Assembly (NCBI GenBank): GCA_021771675.1
Contig: JAETOP010000153.1
Coordinates: 1-5,671, forward strand
DNA from: Oscillospiraceae bacterium
Lineage (GTDB): Bacteria > Bacillota_A > Clostridia > Oscillospirales > Oscillospiraceae
DNA length: 5,671 nt
Direction of reading: 5' to 3'
Shown here: piece after piece, positions 5,523 through 5,671 of the stretch
Layout: each line of letters opens with the position of its first letter
Numbering within the stretch: position 1 is the stretch's first letter
Position numbers and translations under genes: made by a program
The notes under the pieces: model-generated
The model's database searches: none
Told to the model about the DNA's origin: nothing
What the model saw: only the letters and a program-made list of their open reading frames with translations

Positions 5523-5671
5523 ACCGCACAATAGGAGCTGCGGGTTTCGGCGGAACTTTTGTACCCACTCTTCAGTTTGGAAAAAGGGAAATACACAAAG
5601 TATTCCGCCTTTTTCCATACTTTGATTGGGCACAAAATCTCTCGCCGAGAACCCTTGTCCTATTATGCGGT
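5523..5671. mobile_element. MITE-like non-coding inverted-repeat element, reaching the window edge
   Basis: The first 44 nt (5523-5566) and the last 44 nt (5628-5671) are imperfect inverted repeats. The outer 14 nt match at 13 positions (ACCGCACAATAGGA against ACCGCATAATAGGA as reverse complement). The inner 10 nt match at 9 (TTTTGTACCC against TTTTGTGCCC). The middle matches with small gaps around CGGCG. The 61-nt centre folds again: GGAAAAAGG at 5579-5587 pairs with CCTTTTTCC at 5608-5616. No transposase or other reading frame of note lies inside. The left boundary may extend outward through AAGGCAAC (5515-5522); if so, the right end continues past the window. Confidence 0.65.

Noticed and set aside
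5447..5671. A remnant of a transposase or other coding gene after ilvE
   Set aside because: No open frame of useful length or recognisable motif; the sequence is accounted for by the hairpin and the inverted-repeat element.

Overview
This 5,671-base window looks like a chromosomal segment of an anaerobic Clostridia bacterium, most likely Oscillospiraceae-like. The coding DNA is GC-rich, genes are tightly packed behind strong AGGAGG-type ribosome binding sites, the main enzyme is a ferredoxin-dependent 2-oxoacid oxidoreductase, and the intergenic spacers are AT-richer and carry short palindromes and repeats. The taxon is inferred from gene content and style, not from a marker gene.

Layout. 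Bases 1-160 are an intergenic region with a perfect 20-bp palindrome and a TATAAT-like -10 element. Bases 167-4196 hold one compact plus-strand operon of six genes: a P-loop ATPase of unknown role, a small 2[4Fe-4S] ferredoxin subunit, the alpha subunit (VorB/KorA family), the TPP-binding beta subunit, the gamma subunit, and a nitrilase-superfamily amidohydrolase. Neighbouring genes overlap or nearly abut (a 20-nt overlap at ATPase/ferredoxin, ATGA at gamma/amidase), so co-transcription and translational coupling are expected. Bases 4197-4363 are a second intergenic region with a 7-nt tandem repeat, another palindrome, and blocks resembling those upstream of the operon. Bases 4364-5446 encode a branched-chain amino acid aminotransferase. 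Bases 5447-5671 hold a perfect 17-bp hairpin followed by a MITE-like inverted-repeat element that reaches the window edge.

How the genes may work together. The aminotransferase interconverts valine, leucine and isoleucine with their 2-oxoacids. The four-subunit delta-alpha-beta-gamma complex interconverts 2-oxoacids with acyl-CoA, CO2 and reduced ferredoxin. Together they can degrade branched-chain amino acids to branched acyl-CoAs, or run in reverse to assimilate branched acids. The amidase resembles omega-amidases, which hydrolyse the 2-oxoacid amides left by glutamine or asparagine transamination, so it also fits 2-oxoacid/transamination chemistry. The ATPase is the least understood member; its place at the head of the operon makes it a candidate maturation or activity factor for the iron-sulfur enzyme.

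No known defence system, CRISPR array, tRNA, rRNA or intact transposase gene is visible. The most interesting points are the ATPase of unknown role, the amidase link, the sequence blocks shared by the two upstream regions, and the two families of palindromic intergenic elements.
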